A DNA stretch of 22,910 nucleotides from CAZSGN01 sp964606415 (GCA_964606415.1 CAZSGN010000007.1:1-22910), one strand, 5' to 3'; positions 9,111 to 16,892 are shown, numbered from the stretch's first letter. Numbers and translations are program-made. The notes: generated by a model from the letters alone, not told the origin.

Positions 9111-10244
9111 TTATTTTTTTTTGCTTCCTTCATAAAGTTCATATTTCCGAAATTTACAGCTCAAGGCTCCGTTATTCAAATGATAAGAAAAAGTATGACG
9201 GAGCCCTGTCTTTTTTATAGCTTCGTTATTGCAGCTTAAAATATATGCTTCAAAGCCAATGAATTTTTGTTTAAGGGTGTCTCCTATGTATTTGTAAAGG
9301 TCAAGAACGGAGTCTTTACCCATTCGTTCTCCATAAGGAGGATTGAATATTAATATGCCTTTTTCGGGTGGATTGAGTTCTGCTATATCGCACACCCTCG
9401 TTCTTATATAATCCTGAAGGCCAGCGTTTTGTATATTCTTTCTTGTTGTTCGGATAGCTTGTGAAGATTGGTCGCTGGCAATGATACGGGGAGCATATTT
9501 ACGGATGTTCTTTTCGGCTTCCTTCTTTACTTTCTCCCATAATGATTCATTAAAATCCGGCCAGTGAAAAAAACCATATTCGCTTCTGAAAAGGTTTGGT
9601 GGGTGGTTAAGTGCAATCATACAGGCTTCAATAGGAATGGTGCCACTGCCACACATCGGATCAATAAACAGAGTGTTTTGGTTCCAGTCAGATAGCAGAA
9701 TAAGTCCTGCTGCCAATACTTCATTGATTGGGGCTGCTTCTGTTTTTGTTCTGTAACCTCGTTTGAAAAGAGGCATGCCACTGCTGTTTAGTGATACAGT
9801 GCATTGGTTTCCTGAGATATGAATAATGATACTGATTTCAGGATTTTTGGTGTCAACATTTGGCCTTTTCCCTTTTTTTTGGCGAATATAATCTGCAATG
9901 GCATCTTTGGTTTTTAGTGCGACATATTTGCTATGCCTGAAGTGATTCGAATTCACAAGTGCTTTAACAGCAAATGTGTTATCAAGACTGATGTAATCTG
10001 TCCATGCGATTTCTATGGCTTTCTTGTATAAAATATTTTCGTCTTCAGCTTCAAATGTGGCAATTGGAATTAAAATATCTAATGCCGTTCTTAACTCAAG
10101 GTTAGCGCGATAGGATAGTTCCTGATTTCCCTTAAAAGAGACGGCGCGTCTGCGGATTTCTATATCTTTAGCCCCCAGGGAGGCTAATTCATTAGCAAGG
10201 ATTTTTTCCAGTCCATGAAAGGTCCGGGCAATCATTTGAGTCAT
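9111..10244 (-). CDS. THUMP-domain class I RNA methyltransferase (RlmL-like, 23S rRNA guanine-N2)
   Basis: A 377-residue SAM-dependent methyltransferase. It begins with a ferredoxin-like/THUMP RNA-binding region (about 1-155, including the NSNHFRHSKYVALKTKDAI segment typical of this family). This is followed by a Rossmann methyltransferase domain with the SAM-binding DPMCGSGTIPIEA (195-207), a second SAM motif IIASDQS (254-260) and the catalytic NPPYGERMG (301-309), the NPPY signature of N-methylation of guanine. It corresponds to the RlmL half of the E. coli RlmKL fusion (m2G2445 of 23S rRNA) and lacks the RlmK half, which is the usual arrangement in this phylum. A role in 23S rRNA modification is inferred from family. 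It is convergent with gcvP, with 1 bp between stops. Confidence 0.92.
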   Translation of the reverse strand: MTQMIARTFHGLEKILANELASLGAKDIEIRRRAVSFKGNQELSYRANLELRTALDILIPIATFEAEDENILYKKAIEIAWTDYISLDNTFAVKALVNSNHFRHSKYVALKTKDAIADYIRQKKGKRPNVDTKNPEISIIIHISGNQCTVSLNSSGMPLFKRGYRTKTEAAPINEVLAAGLILLSDWNQNTLFIDPMCGSGTIPIEACMIALNHPPNLFRSEYGFFHWPDFNESLWEKVKKEAEKNIRKYAPRIIASDQSSQAIRTTRKNIQNAGLQDYIRTRVCDIAELNPPEKGILIFNPPYGERMGKDSVLDLYKYIGDTLKQKFIGFEAYILSCNNEAIKKTGLRHTFSYHLNNGALSCKFRKYELYEGSKKK

Positions 10245-10365
10245 TTGAAAATGGTTAATGTTCAGTTATGCTACAAAAGTAATAATAATTGGCAGCTATC
10301 TTAGACAGAGAAATTATTCTTTTGATTTAGGCATACAACTGTCTGAAAAAATAATATTATAAAAA

Positions 10366-10494
10366 TCATTGTTGTCCGGGAAAAAGTTTCATGGATAAAA
10401 TTAAAATATGAATCTTCGCTACATTCAGAATAAAAGTCTGTCTCAAAAGTTGATTAAATAGGGGCTGTCCGTTAAAATTTATACTTTTGCTCAT
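10366..10494 (-). pseudogene. Transposase N-terminal remnant (IS4/DUF4372 type)
   Basis: From the ATG at 10492-10494 the minus strand encodes 42 residues. The first 17 or so (SKSINFNGQPLFNQLL) resemble the conserved start of DUF4372/IS4 transposases of this phylum. The remaining residues (RQTFILNVAKIH onward) do not resemble the family's continuation, and the frame ends with a TGA supplied by the terminal inverted repeat. The catalytic DDE residues are all missing. The deletion junction is therefore near 10443-10446. Confidence 0.5.
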
Positions 10495-10536
10495 GGTTGC
10501 AATTTGTTCAACAAAAAAATTACCGGACAACAATGA
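10366..10536. mobile_element. Internally deleted IS4/DUF4372-type insertion sequence (MITE-like remnant)
   Basis: A 171-bp element is bounded by perfect 14-bp inverted repeats, TCATTGTTGTCCGG at 10366-10379 and its complement at 10523-10536. Read on the minus strand, the left end is followed 28 bases inside by an ATG that begins MSKSINFNGQPLFNQLL. This is the characteristic N-terminus of Bacteroidota IS4-family transposases with a DUF4372 domain. The frame then runs into unrelated sequence and stops inside the other terminal repeat. The simplest reading is an IS that lost almost its entire transposase but kept both ends, so it could still be mobilised in trans. I see no convincing target duplication. 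Confidence 0.6.
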
Positions 10537-11315
10537 ATAATAATGTCCAAAAAGATAAGACACTCAAAAGGGTGAAATGATTTTAATGATAAACAAAAGA
10601 AATCAAAATAAACCATAGATATTATGCCAGTAACTTTTTCACAAATATACATTTAAATTGTTTTTGCAGTCAGAGGAATAGTTTCACCCCTATCTTTGTG
10701 CCATCTGACATTAAGATAAGTTTAATATATCTTTGTTTTTTGACGTATTGTTTTATAATATTTGATACAGGGATTTTTTGTTACAAGTCAAGAAAATAGT
10801 TTTGTGGGTTATCCGGGCAGGTAAAACAGTCGTGACTTTTGAAAACTGGTGATTTGCCATTAGCATGTTTTTTCCATCTGGCAGAACCGAGCCATGACAA
10901 TATTTTTATAACTGTTTTGGAGTTATGATATGCCGTGAAATTGTTTTTGAAAATCATGGCGAGCTCCATTTGACCGATTAAAATCTCGCTTTTTAGCACG
11001 AAAAAAAGAAGAAAGTTTATATGGCAATAACATGTTTAGAATCCAGAAATAGAATGTTTAACTAATCTAAAAATCAATAACTTAGCCCTGTGTTTTGATA
11101 ATTAGTGTTTTATAAGTTATTGCGAAACTTTTGTAATTTAAAATCAGTGATTTATATCTTTTGATTTATTATAGTTACCTTGAATTTCAATATAGCAAAA
11201 ACCGAAAGCCAGCCACGATTATTATTTTCCTGGCTTATTTCGTCCCACTTTAAACAAGTGTTTCAGCGAAATAATCAGCTTTTGCCGGATAGCGTTTTAG
11301 TATTTTAAGGCAATA
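10537..11315. other. Gene-poor stretch with promoter-like boxes and a repeat 18-mer
   Basis: No convincing gene. It contains two exact TATCTTTG boxes (10691-10698 and 10728-10735) fitting the Bacteroidota -7 consensus TAnnTTTG on the plus strand; a TTTTTG lies 24 bases before the first. No plus-strand gene follows until 12627. The 18-mer CAGGGATTTTTTGTTACA at 10768-10785 recurs exactly at 14024-14041. A 72-codon minus-strand open frame (10781-10999) has no recognisable family. The rest is AT-rich with no visible tRNA or strong hairpin. Confidence 0.5.
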
Positions 11316-12461
11316 TCAATAATGAAGCAGCCATGCATTAGGCTCTCTGTTTTTTCTGATGTTTTTTAATTTCTGGAGAGCTTCATTGTAATTTGTAGAA
11401 AAATCATAGCACACGGCATGCATGCCCTTATGTATTCCAAATATTTGTGCGTCTTCATAACCTTCTTGTTGCAGTTTTTGGGCATAATTGTCTGCATTTT
11501 GCTCAACCTGGAAAACGCCAGCTACAATATAATACTGTTTTCCGCTTGTTGTGGTCTTTTTTGTTTTATTCGTTGTAGACTGGGTTTCTTGTTCTGATTT
11601 TTCTTCTGATGTTTTTTGATCAGATTTCTCGGGCGTATTTGTCTTTATGTCTTTCTTTTTATCTTCAATTTCTTTTTCTTCTTTAAGAATTTTTTCTTCT
11701 TCGGCAGCAAGCGTTGAGTCAGCTTTCATCTCTTCTGTTGTAAAGAGTGGGTCTTCCTGGGTTTCCGGTTTATTAAAAAAGAGAAGAAAAACTGTGATCC
11801 CAATAGCAATTGCTATGACTGCAATACTAACCCATAAGAAGGAGTTGTTGCCTTCCTTTGTTGGTTTTTTAGGTGATTGAGTGGGTGGTTTTGGAGGAAG
11901 TGAATCTTTGCTTTTGGTGGATTGGCCTGATGCTTTTGGTTTATCATCTGTTTTTGGAGTCTCTTTATTATCAGTTGCAGGGGGTGCTTTGGGTTTTTCT
12001 GCTTCTTTTTGTTTACTTGTAGCAGCAGGTTCTTCTTTTTTGCTTGTAGCCTGAGCGGGTTTTTGAGAAGCTTCTTTTTCTTTAGCGGGCTCAGATTTAC
12101 TGCTTTTGGGAGCGGTTGTTTTTGCTGTGGCTTTAGGGGCTGTTTTGCTATCAAGAAATTGTACTTTGCCATTTGCATCTTTATATAAATTTCCCAAACC
12201 CTCTATTTTGTACTGTTCCCCGTTGTTGATTTTTTCAAGAATTTGATTGGCGTATTCTGCTACTTTTTTTATGGCCTCATTCTTTTCCAGGTTCTCTTTT
12301 TCTGCTATTACTCCGGATAAAAGACCATCATCAAATTTCAGGATACTGTTAAAGGTGACAACTTCATCTCCATCTTGTTTCTTTAGGATGAAGGCTCCGA
12401 CTTTGGGAATGATTACCCTGTTGTTAGATCGGATTAGTTCAGGTAAATATTGATTGAACAT
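11316..12461 (-). CDS. HU (CCDC81-like)-transmembrane-SPOR domain protein
   Basis: A 381-residue single-pass membrane protein. Residues 1-105 resemble the HU/CCDC81-like domain found in Bacteroidota (MFNQYLPELIRSNNRVIIPKVGAF..., with FDDGLLSGVIA and YKIEGLGNLY). A Lys/Pro/Ala/Glu-rich linker (about 106-205) leads to a transmembrane helix near 208-229 (FLWVSIAVIAIAIGITVFLLFF), then a charged Glu/Lys-rich stretch. A C-terminal SPOR domain (308-381, YYIVAGVFQVEQNADNYAQKL) belongs to the family that binds denuded glycan strands of septal peptidoglycan. Predicted topology puts the HU-like part in the cytoplasm and SPOR in the periplasm, suggesting a link between division-site wall and chromosome or another cytoplasmic partner (inference). 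Monocistronic; the start ATG is at 12459-12461. Confidence 0.87.
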   Translation of the reverse strand: MFNQYLPELIRSNNRVIIPKVGAFILKKQDGDEVVTFNSILKFDDGLLSGVIAEKENLEKNEAIKKVAEYANQILEKINNGEQYKIEGLGNLYKDANGKVQFLDSKTAPKATAKTTAPKSSKSEPAKEKEASQKPAQATSKKEEPAATSKQKEAEKPKAPPATDNKETPKTDDKPKASGQSTKSKDSLPPKPPTQSPKKPTKEGNNSFLWVSIAVIAIAIGITVFLLFFNKPETQEDPLFTTEEMKADSTLAAEEEKILKEEKEIEDKKKDIKTNTPEKSDQKTSEEKSEQETQSTTNKTKKTTTSGKQYYIVAGVFQVEQNADNYAQKLQQEGYEDAQIFGIHKGMHAVCYDFSTNYNEALQKLKNIRKNREPNAWLLHY

Positions 12462-12626
12462 AGCTTATAAGGGTTTGGTTTTTATTCAAAAAAATGGAAT
12501 AAAAAATCAGAAACATTTAATATCTTTAAAGTTATAATTTTAATTTAAAATTACGTAAGCCTGTGTTCTTTTTTTATTCAAAATTTTCTGATTATCTTTC
12601 AATTTCTATTTTAAAAACAAAATTTA

Positions 12627-13376
12627 ATGAAGCACAAAGAAGTATTAGGTATTGATGTAGGTGGCTCTGGTATTAAAGGAGCCCCGGTGGATCTTAAAAG
12701 TGGTGAGTTAACTAAAGAGCGCTACAGAATTCCTACGCCGCTCCCGGCAACTCCCGATGCAGTTGTTGATGTAATTGCTGAACTGGTTGAACATTTTAAA
12801 TGGAAGGGCCCAATTGGGGTGGGTTTTCCTGCCGTGGTACAGCAAGGCGTTGTTATGACTGCTGCAAATATAGACCATTCCTGGATTGGCGTGAATGTGG
12901 AAAAAATGATTAATATAAAGACAAAAGATTCTGTCAGGGTTGTTAATGATGCGGATGCAGCCGGATTAGCAGAAATGAAATTTGGAGGAGGCAAAAAAAA
13001 CAAGGGGCTTGTTCTATTGCTCACTGTTGGTACCGGCATTGGAACGGTATTGTTTTCAAAGAAAAAACTGACTCCCAATTCGGAATTGGGTCATATTATC
13101 ATGCCTAATGGTATTGAAGCGGAAAAATATTGTTCAGATGGGATAAGAAAGCAGGAGGAACTTTCATGGACTGAGTGGGGAGCCAGGTTTAATGAGTACC
13201 TGTCATACATGGAGCAGCTTTTTTGGCCGGACTTAATTATTATTGGTGGTGGCGTAAGTAAAAAAATGGAGAAATATGGCGATCAAATTAATATTAATAC
13301 GCCTGTAAAGCCTGCGAAATTATTAAATGAGGCTGGGTTAATTGGGGCTGCATTATCCGCCAAAAAAATGAGTTAG
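12627..13376 (+). CDS. ppgK: Polyphosphate glucokinase (ROK superfamily)
   Basis: A 249-residue ROK/ASKHA kinase that phosphorylates glucose to glucose-6-phosphate with inorganic polyphosphate (EC 2.7.1.63; some members also use ATP). The sequence follows the PPGK pattern closely: GIDVGGSGIKGAPVDLKSGEL at the N-terminal phosphate loop, IPTPLPATP, GPIGVGFPAVV, TAANIDHSWIG, the catalytic aspartate D108 in VVNDADAAGLAEM, LLTVGTGIGTVLF (131-143), PNSELGH, LSWTEWGARFNEYL and PDLIIIGGGVSKK. The cysteine-rich zinc motif of ATP-dependent ROK sugar kinases is absent, as expected for PPGK. Length matches the family. A TATCTTTC box at 12593-12600 resembles the -7 consensus but is unproven. Confidence 0.93.
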   Translation: MKHKEVLGIDVGGSGIKGAPVDLKSGELTKERYRIPTPLPATPDAVVDVIAELVEHFKWKGPIGVGFPAVVQQGVVMTAANIDHSWIGVNVEKMINIKTKDSVRVVNDADAAGLAEMKFGGGKKNKGLVLLLTVGTGIGTVLFSKKKLTPNSELGHIIMPNGIEAEKYCSDGIRKQEELSWTEWGARFNEYLSYMEQLFWPDLIIIGGGVSKKMEKYGDQININTPVKPAKLLNEAGLIGAALSAKKMS

Positions 13377-13408
13377 CAAGTAATCAATAATTTTGTGATT
13401 TAATCAAG

Positions 13409-13629
13409 TGTCCGATAAAAAATAACAGGTCACCGCTACGCGGTTATGTTACTTCATCTATTTTAATTTTCTACAATCAGGACGCTGCTACGCAGCTTAT
13501 TATAGTCACGCAGTGACGACCTATAAGTAGTAAGATACAATCTAAACAAAATAGAGCCCCTCGGGGCGACCTGTATGAATAAAACTATTTGCAGTAGATG
13601 CAGGGTTGTGCATTAATTTTTACCGGACA
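13409..13629. repeat. REP-like cluster of four hairpins bounded by TGTCCG inverted repeats
   Basis: Four short GC-rich hairpins sit in AT-rich DNA: ACCGC-TAC-GCGGT (13432-13444), GCTGC-TAC-GCAGC (13484-13496), GTCAC-GCA-GTGAC (13505-13517) and GCCCC-TC-GGGGC (13556-13567). The cluster is flanked by inverted TGTCCGATAAAAA (13409-13421) and the complement of TGTCCGGTAAAAA (13617-13629). Just outside is a near-perfect 13-bp direct repeat, GTGATTTAATCAA (13395-13407) and GTGAATTAATCAA (13635-13647). The arrangement is typical of dispersed REP-type intergenic elements; no protein is encoded. It lies directly after ppgK. Confidence 0.65.
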
Positions 13630-13859
13630 ATAGTGTGAATTAATCAAAAAATTCAGAAATCCTGACCCCGTACTGTGAATCAATGACTTATAAAAACATA
13701 AAAACAATTCATCATGTCGTAAAATTGATTCGCTTTTTATCTTGAATCATTTTCATTCTACTTTGACACATTAAAACATCTAATCAAAATCGTCTTAATC
13801 CATAAAAAGAAGAAACATATAATCATTCCCTGTCCCTGTTTCAGCAAGCAAAATAGGAC

Positions 13860-13929
13860 GCTCCTAACGGAGCTTGGAATATTGGGAGGTATTTACTTTA
13901 TTACTACAAACAGGACATCCCTCCGGGAT
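13860..13929. repeat. Second REP-like hairpin pair
   Basis: Two further hairpins of the same style: GCTCC-TAAC-GGAGC (13860-13873) and ATCCC-TCC-GGGAT (13917-13929). They resemble the block at 13432-13567 in stem length and in being preceded by a GGAC-type sequence. Together with the 13409-13629 block they fill most of the gene-free interval between ppgK and the SprB-like gene (13377-14065). The rest of that interval is AT-rich with no recognisable gene. Confidence 0.55.
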
Positions 13930-14083
13930 TATAGAATAAAAACCTGGCGAAATTTAAAAATGATTATTATTTGTGGATTATATTTTAATGATATAAAATT
14001 TTTATATAAGCTATTCCGGCATTCAGGGATTTTTTGTTACACACGGTATGTTTTCTCCGTTTTTTCTATCTTAACAGCGTTAT

Positions 14084-15850
14084 TTATCCGGTCAGTGGTT
14101 CTTCACCTTCTCCCAGGTCAATAACATAATGGTATGAGTCAACAGGCAAAGGCTGCCCGTTTTTGGTACCATCCCATGCTTTGGATGGTTTGTAGCTATC
14201 ATTTTGATAAACAATTTCACCCCAGCGGTTGAAGACCTTGACGGAAACATCTCCATACAATTCCCTTAACCGTTTAATTTTCCATTTGTCATTGACACCA
14301 TCCCCGTTTGGACTAAAAGCTGTGGGTACATTGACACATGATTGGTTTTCAGGAGATAGATGGAAAGTGGTATCAATATGACACATGGTGTCAATTTCAC
14401 TGCTGATCGTTACAGTGTATTTACCAACACTCAGATCTCTTACTTCTGAATCATTTAAAGATTGATCACTCCAGGTCAACTGGTGTGGTGGGCCGCTGAT
14501 AACTAAACGAATAGCACCATCACTGGTACGCTCGCAGAATGGATAAGTGATTTCGGATTCTTCTATGACCAATGGGTCAGGTGCCTCTGGCATTTGATAA
14601 GTATTGCTGACGGTGCAGCCAAACTTATCGCTTACAGTGACGCTATAAGTGGAATCGCCATAAAGATTTTGTATTACATTTTCCTGATGGCCAGTAGACC
14701 ACTCGTATTGGTAGCTACCATCCGGAAAAGGTGTTCCACCATCTGTATCCACCTCAATATATCCATTGCCATCAAAACAGCGGGGCCCTTCAATATTTGC
14801 ATCCAGGCTTAACGGATCAGGGGAAGGCAGTTCAACATGGCCGTCAATTTGGCACTCACCCGAATAAGTAACAGTTACATGATAGGTGCCTCCTGAAACA
14901 TTGCTGATTGATGAGCCGGTTGCATTCCATGTTGGGTCTTCTGTCTTGCTCCATTCATAAGTATCTTCAGGGATGCTCCTGTTCATTACTACTTCAATGG
15001 CCCCGTTTTGCTCGTCGTGACATTTTACTGAATCGGTAATGAAATTCTTAATAAATACTGGATCTTCAGGACCTCCGACTTCAATTGCTTTGACTAAAGG
15101 TGATGTTGGACAGCCTTTTTGATCACTGACATTAACCCAGTAAGTTCCTTGTGTTAATTGAGAAACATCCTGTGTCGTCGCTATTTCCTGACTCTCATCC
15201 AGCCATTTATATGTATAACCACCATTACCACCGGACACTTCAATATCTATGGCGCCGTCACTGTCACCGTAGCAAACAACGGTGTCAATATTGACGACTT
15301 CAATATCTATTGAATCAGGTTGATGAATGGTGTCTTTTGCTACAGCAGTACAGCTATTCGCATCAGTGACCGTTACCTCATATATACCTGCCGGTTTGGC
15401 AATGAATAATTCAGAAGTACTTCCATCACTCCAGTTATAACCATATTGAGGTGTTCCTCCCGTGACATTTAATGAAATAGAGCCACTATTTTCCCCGTAG
15501 CATTTAGCACTATCATCTTTTGTTGTCAGGTACAGGGAATCTGGTTCCTCAATAGTTCGCTCCCCGCTGCTGGTGCAACCCTGGGCGTCAGTAACGGTAA
15601 ACCGGTATGTGTCAGGCGATAAACCGCTGATGACATTCGTATCCTGTTGAGCTGGGTTCCATGCATAATGATAAGGTTGGGTACCGCCTTGAACTGACAG
15701 GGATATTTCCCCATTATCATTGCCATAGCAGTCTATCTGTTGTATCGTGGTGTCAACCTGCATGGAATCCGGCCCTTCAATGGTGTATTCTTCCACTCGC
15801 TCTGTACCTGTTGAATCTTCCAGTGTCATCTCTATTTTTCCTGCCGGCAT
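14084..15850 (-). CDS. C-terminal fragment of the SprB-repeat protein with T9SS type B domain
   Basis: The 588-residue open frame starting at the ATG at 15848-15850, which is only an internal methionine (EMPAGKIEM). The same frame continues upstream without a stop to the frameshift near 16047 and supplies the missing half-repeat (CTTNQSWELYEP..., CYGDSTGSIEIHINGGTRPY). It contains about six SprB-type repeats with the CYGxxxG.I.L..xGG motif and the GxYxVTVTD strand, followed by the gliding-motility C-terminal domain (SPNGDGVNDKW, FNRWGEIVY, WDGTKNGQ). It stops at PLTG, five codons short of the usual end. Without its signal peptide it could not be exported. Confidence 0.65.
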   Translation of the reverse strand: MPAGKIEMTLEDSTGTERVEEYTIEGPDSMQVDTTIQQIDCYGNDNGEISLSVQGGTQPYHYAWNPAQQDTNVISGLSPDTYRFTVTDAQGCTSSGERTIEEPDSLYLTTKDDSAKCYGENSGSISLNVTGGTPQYGYNWSDGSTSELFIAKPAGIYEVTVTDANSCTAVAKDTIHQPDSIDIEVVNIDTVVCYGDSDGAIDIEVSGGNGGYTYKWLDESQEIATTQDVSQLTQGTYWVNVSDQKGCPTSPLVKAIEVGGPEDPVFIKNFITDSVKCHDEQNGAIEVVMNRSIPEDTYEWSKTEDPTWNATGSSISNVSGGTYHVTVTYSGECQIDGHVELPSPDPLSLDANIEGPRCFDGNGYIEVDTDGGTPFPDGSYQYEWSTGHQENVIQNLYGDSTYSVTVSDKFGCTVSNTYQMPEAPDPLVIEESEITYPFCERTSDGAIRLVISGPPHQLTWSDQSLNDSEVRDLSVGKYTVTISSEIDTMCHIDTTFHLSPENQSCVNVPTAFSPNGDGVNDKWKIKRLRELYGDVSVKVFNRWGEIVYQNDSYKPSKAWDGTKNGQPLPVDSYHYVIDLGEGEEPLTG

Positions 15851-15993
15851 TTCTGTAATGGTGAAAACCGAATCATTTGTCTGTGTCCATCCACTGGATA
15901 ATGAATAAGGACGAGTCCCTCCGTTAATATGTATTTCTATTGACCCTGTTGAGTCGCCGTAACAAGTTGTAACAGGTGTTATAATGGTATCTA

Positions 15994-16860
15994 TTACACG
16001 TAAAGCGCCGGGCTCATAGAGTTCCCATGATTGATTTGTAGTACAACCTGATCATCGGTGATGGTGAGCTCATAAATGCCACCTGACAGCGAATCCTGGT
16101 CTTTCTGATTTGTTTCTAAGCCGTCTCCCTCGGATGTGAACCACTCATAAGAGTATGGAGTGGTTCCTCCTCCTACTGTAAGCGTGATATTGCCGTCCTG
16201 TATGCCAGACGTGGATGGATCTGAATAAGATGCCGTCACCCATATAGCCGTATCAGGCTCTGTTATTTCATAAGAGTCATGGGTGGTGCAGCCATGATCA
16301 TCAGTTACTGTTACATCGTATGTTCCGGGCTCCAGGTCAAATAAGACGGTTGAGTCAGCTCCATGGGCCCATTCAACAGTGAATGAATCTTCAACTAATT
16401 TATAAACAACACCCTGTTGAATCGCAAAAATATCCTCTCCATTGGTGCGCAATTGAAAACGATCATATCCAGACTCATAAGTCATGTTAGCGACTCGTAC
16501 CCATTTATTTGTAATGGTGTCATGCCGGAATAAGCCACGGGAACACTCGGCCGTGTTGCTTGGTTCATTCTCCGAATCATCACTGCTCACATACTTTACA
16601 TAAGCATACATGCTTCCTTGTCTGTGAATCATATCTACAACACGAAACTGATCCTGGGAGCAGAAAGCTTCGCCTGCACTTTCCCCAATGGGAGCACATT
16701 TAGCAAATCCATTATTGACCTCGACCCAGACATCAGCTGTGTCCAAATCGGGATGTGTCGCCCATCCGTTTGATAAAGTAAAGATGCTAATGATCATTGC
16801 ACCGGTCATTTTTAATAACCCACGATTCCGCCCTGTTTTTTTTAGTTTTTTAGTTTTCAT
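15994..16860 (-). CDS. N-terminal fragment of the SprB-repeat protein (signal peptide plus first repeats)
   Basis: The 288-residue open frame from the ATG at 16858-16860. It has a basic N-terminus, a hydrophobic signal segment (about 18-34), a unique region containing repeated Cys and Trp, then one full SprB-like repeat (LEPGTYDVTVTDDHGCTTHDSYEITEPD) and the start of a second (GGGTTPYSYEWF...LSGGIYELTITDDQ). After DDQ it leaves the family pattern and ends within 20 residues, because of the frameshift near 16050. If expressed as is, it would be exported but lack any T9SS signal. Confidence 0.6.
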   Translation of the reverse strand: MKTKKLKKTGRNRGLLKMTGAMIISIFTLSNGWATHPDLDTADVWVEVNNGFAKCAPIGESAGEAFCSQDQFRVVDMIHRQGSMYAYVKYVSSDDSENEPSNTAECSRGLFRHDTITNKWVRVANMTYESGYDRFQLRTNGEDIFAIQQGVVYKLVEDSFTVEWAHGADSTVLFDLEPGTYDVTVTDDHGCTTHDSYEITEPDTAIWVTASYSDPSTSGIQDGNITLTVGGGTTPYSYEWFTSEGDGLETNQKDQDSLSGGIYELTITDDQVVLQINHGNSMSPALYV

Positions 16861-16892
16861 ATTTTATGTATTAAATAAAAGATTCTTTTGCT

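Larger units (their letters stand above)
14066..16860 (-). pseudogene. SprB-repeat / gliding-motility C-terminal (T9SS type B) protein, broken by two lesions
   Basis: Read as one gene this would encode about 930 residues: a signal peptide (residues about 1-34, MIISIFTLSNGWA core), an N-terminal region of about 140 residues rich in W and C, then a chain of about eight SprB-type repeats (pattern: C.G..G.I.L.V.GGT.PY.Y.W....G.Y.VTVTD..GC), ending in SPNGDGVNDKW...VFNRWGEIVYQ...WDGTKNGQPLPVDSYHYVIDLG, the gliding-motility-associated C-terminal domain used for type IX secretion. A one-base deletion near 16044-16056 shifts the frame inside TITDDQ(G)CTTNQSW. An in-frame TAA at 14084-14086 interrupts PLTG-x-ITLLR, the conserved end of the sorting domain. 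Codons are less AT-rich than in the neighbours. Either the gene is decaying or there are sequencing errors. Confidence 0.75.

Noticed and set aside
10466..10479. TGTCCGTTAAAATT as another copy of the TGTCCGRTAAAAA end sequence
   Set aside because: It lies inside the transposase remnant and encodes the N-G-Q of FNGQPL on the minus strand, so the resemblance is coincidental.
10781..10999. 72-codon minus-strand frame in the gap before the HU-SPOR gene
   Set aside because: It contains CFTCPDNP and a basic stretch, but I recognise no family, its start is arbitrary, and its stop lies in the shared 18-mer. Kept only as a note in the interval description.
11813..12178. 121-codon minus-strand frame overlapping the HU-SPOR gene
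   Set aside because: It is a shifted frame of the Lys/Pro-rich linker, open only because that region is compositionally biased.
13882..14124. 80-codon plus-strand frame after the second REP hairpin
   Set aside because: It begins inside the hairpin pair and runs antisense into the SprB-like gene; composition is that of random AT-rich DNA.
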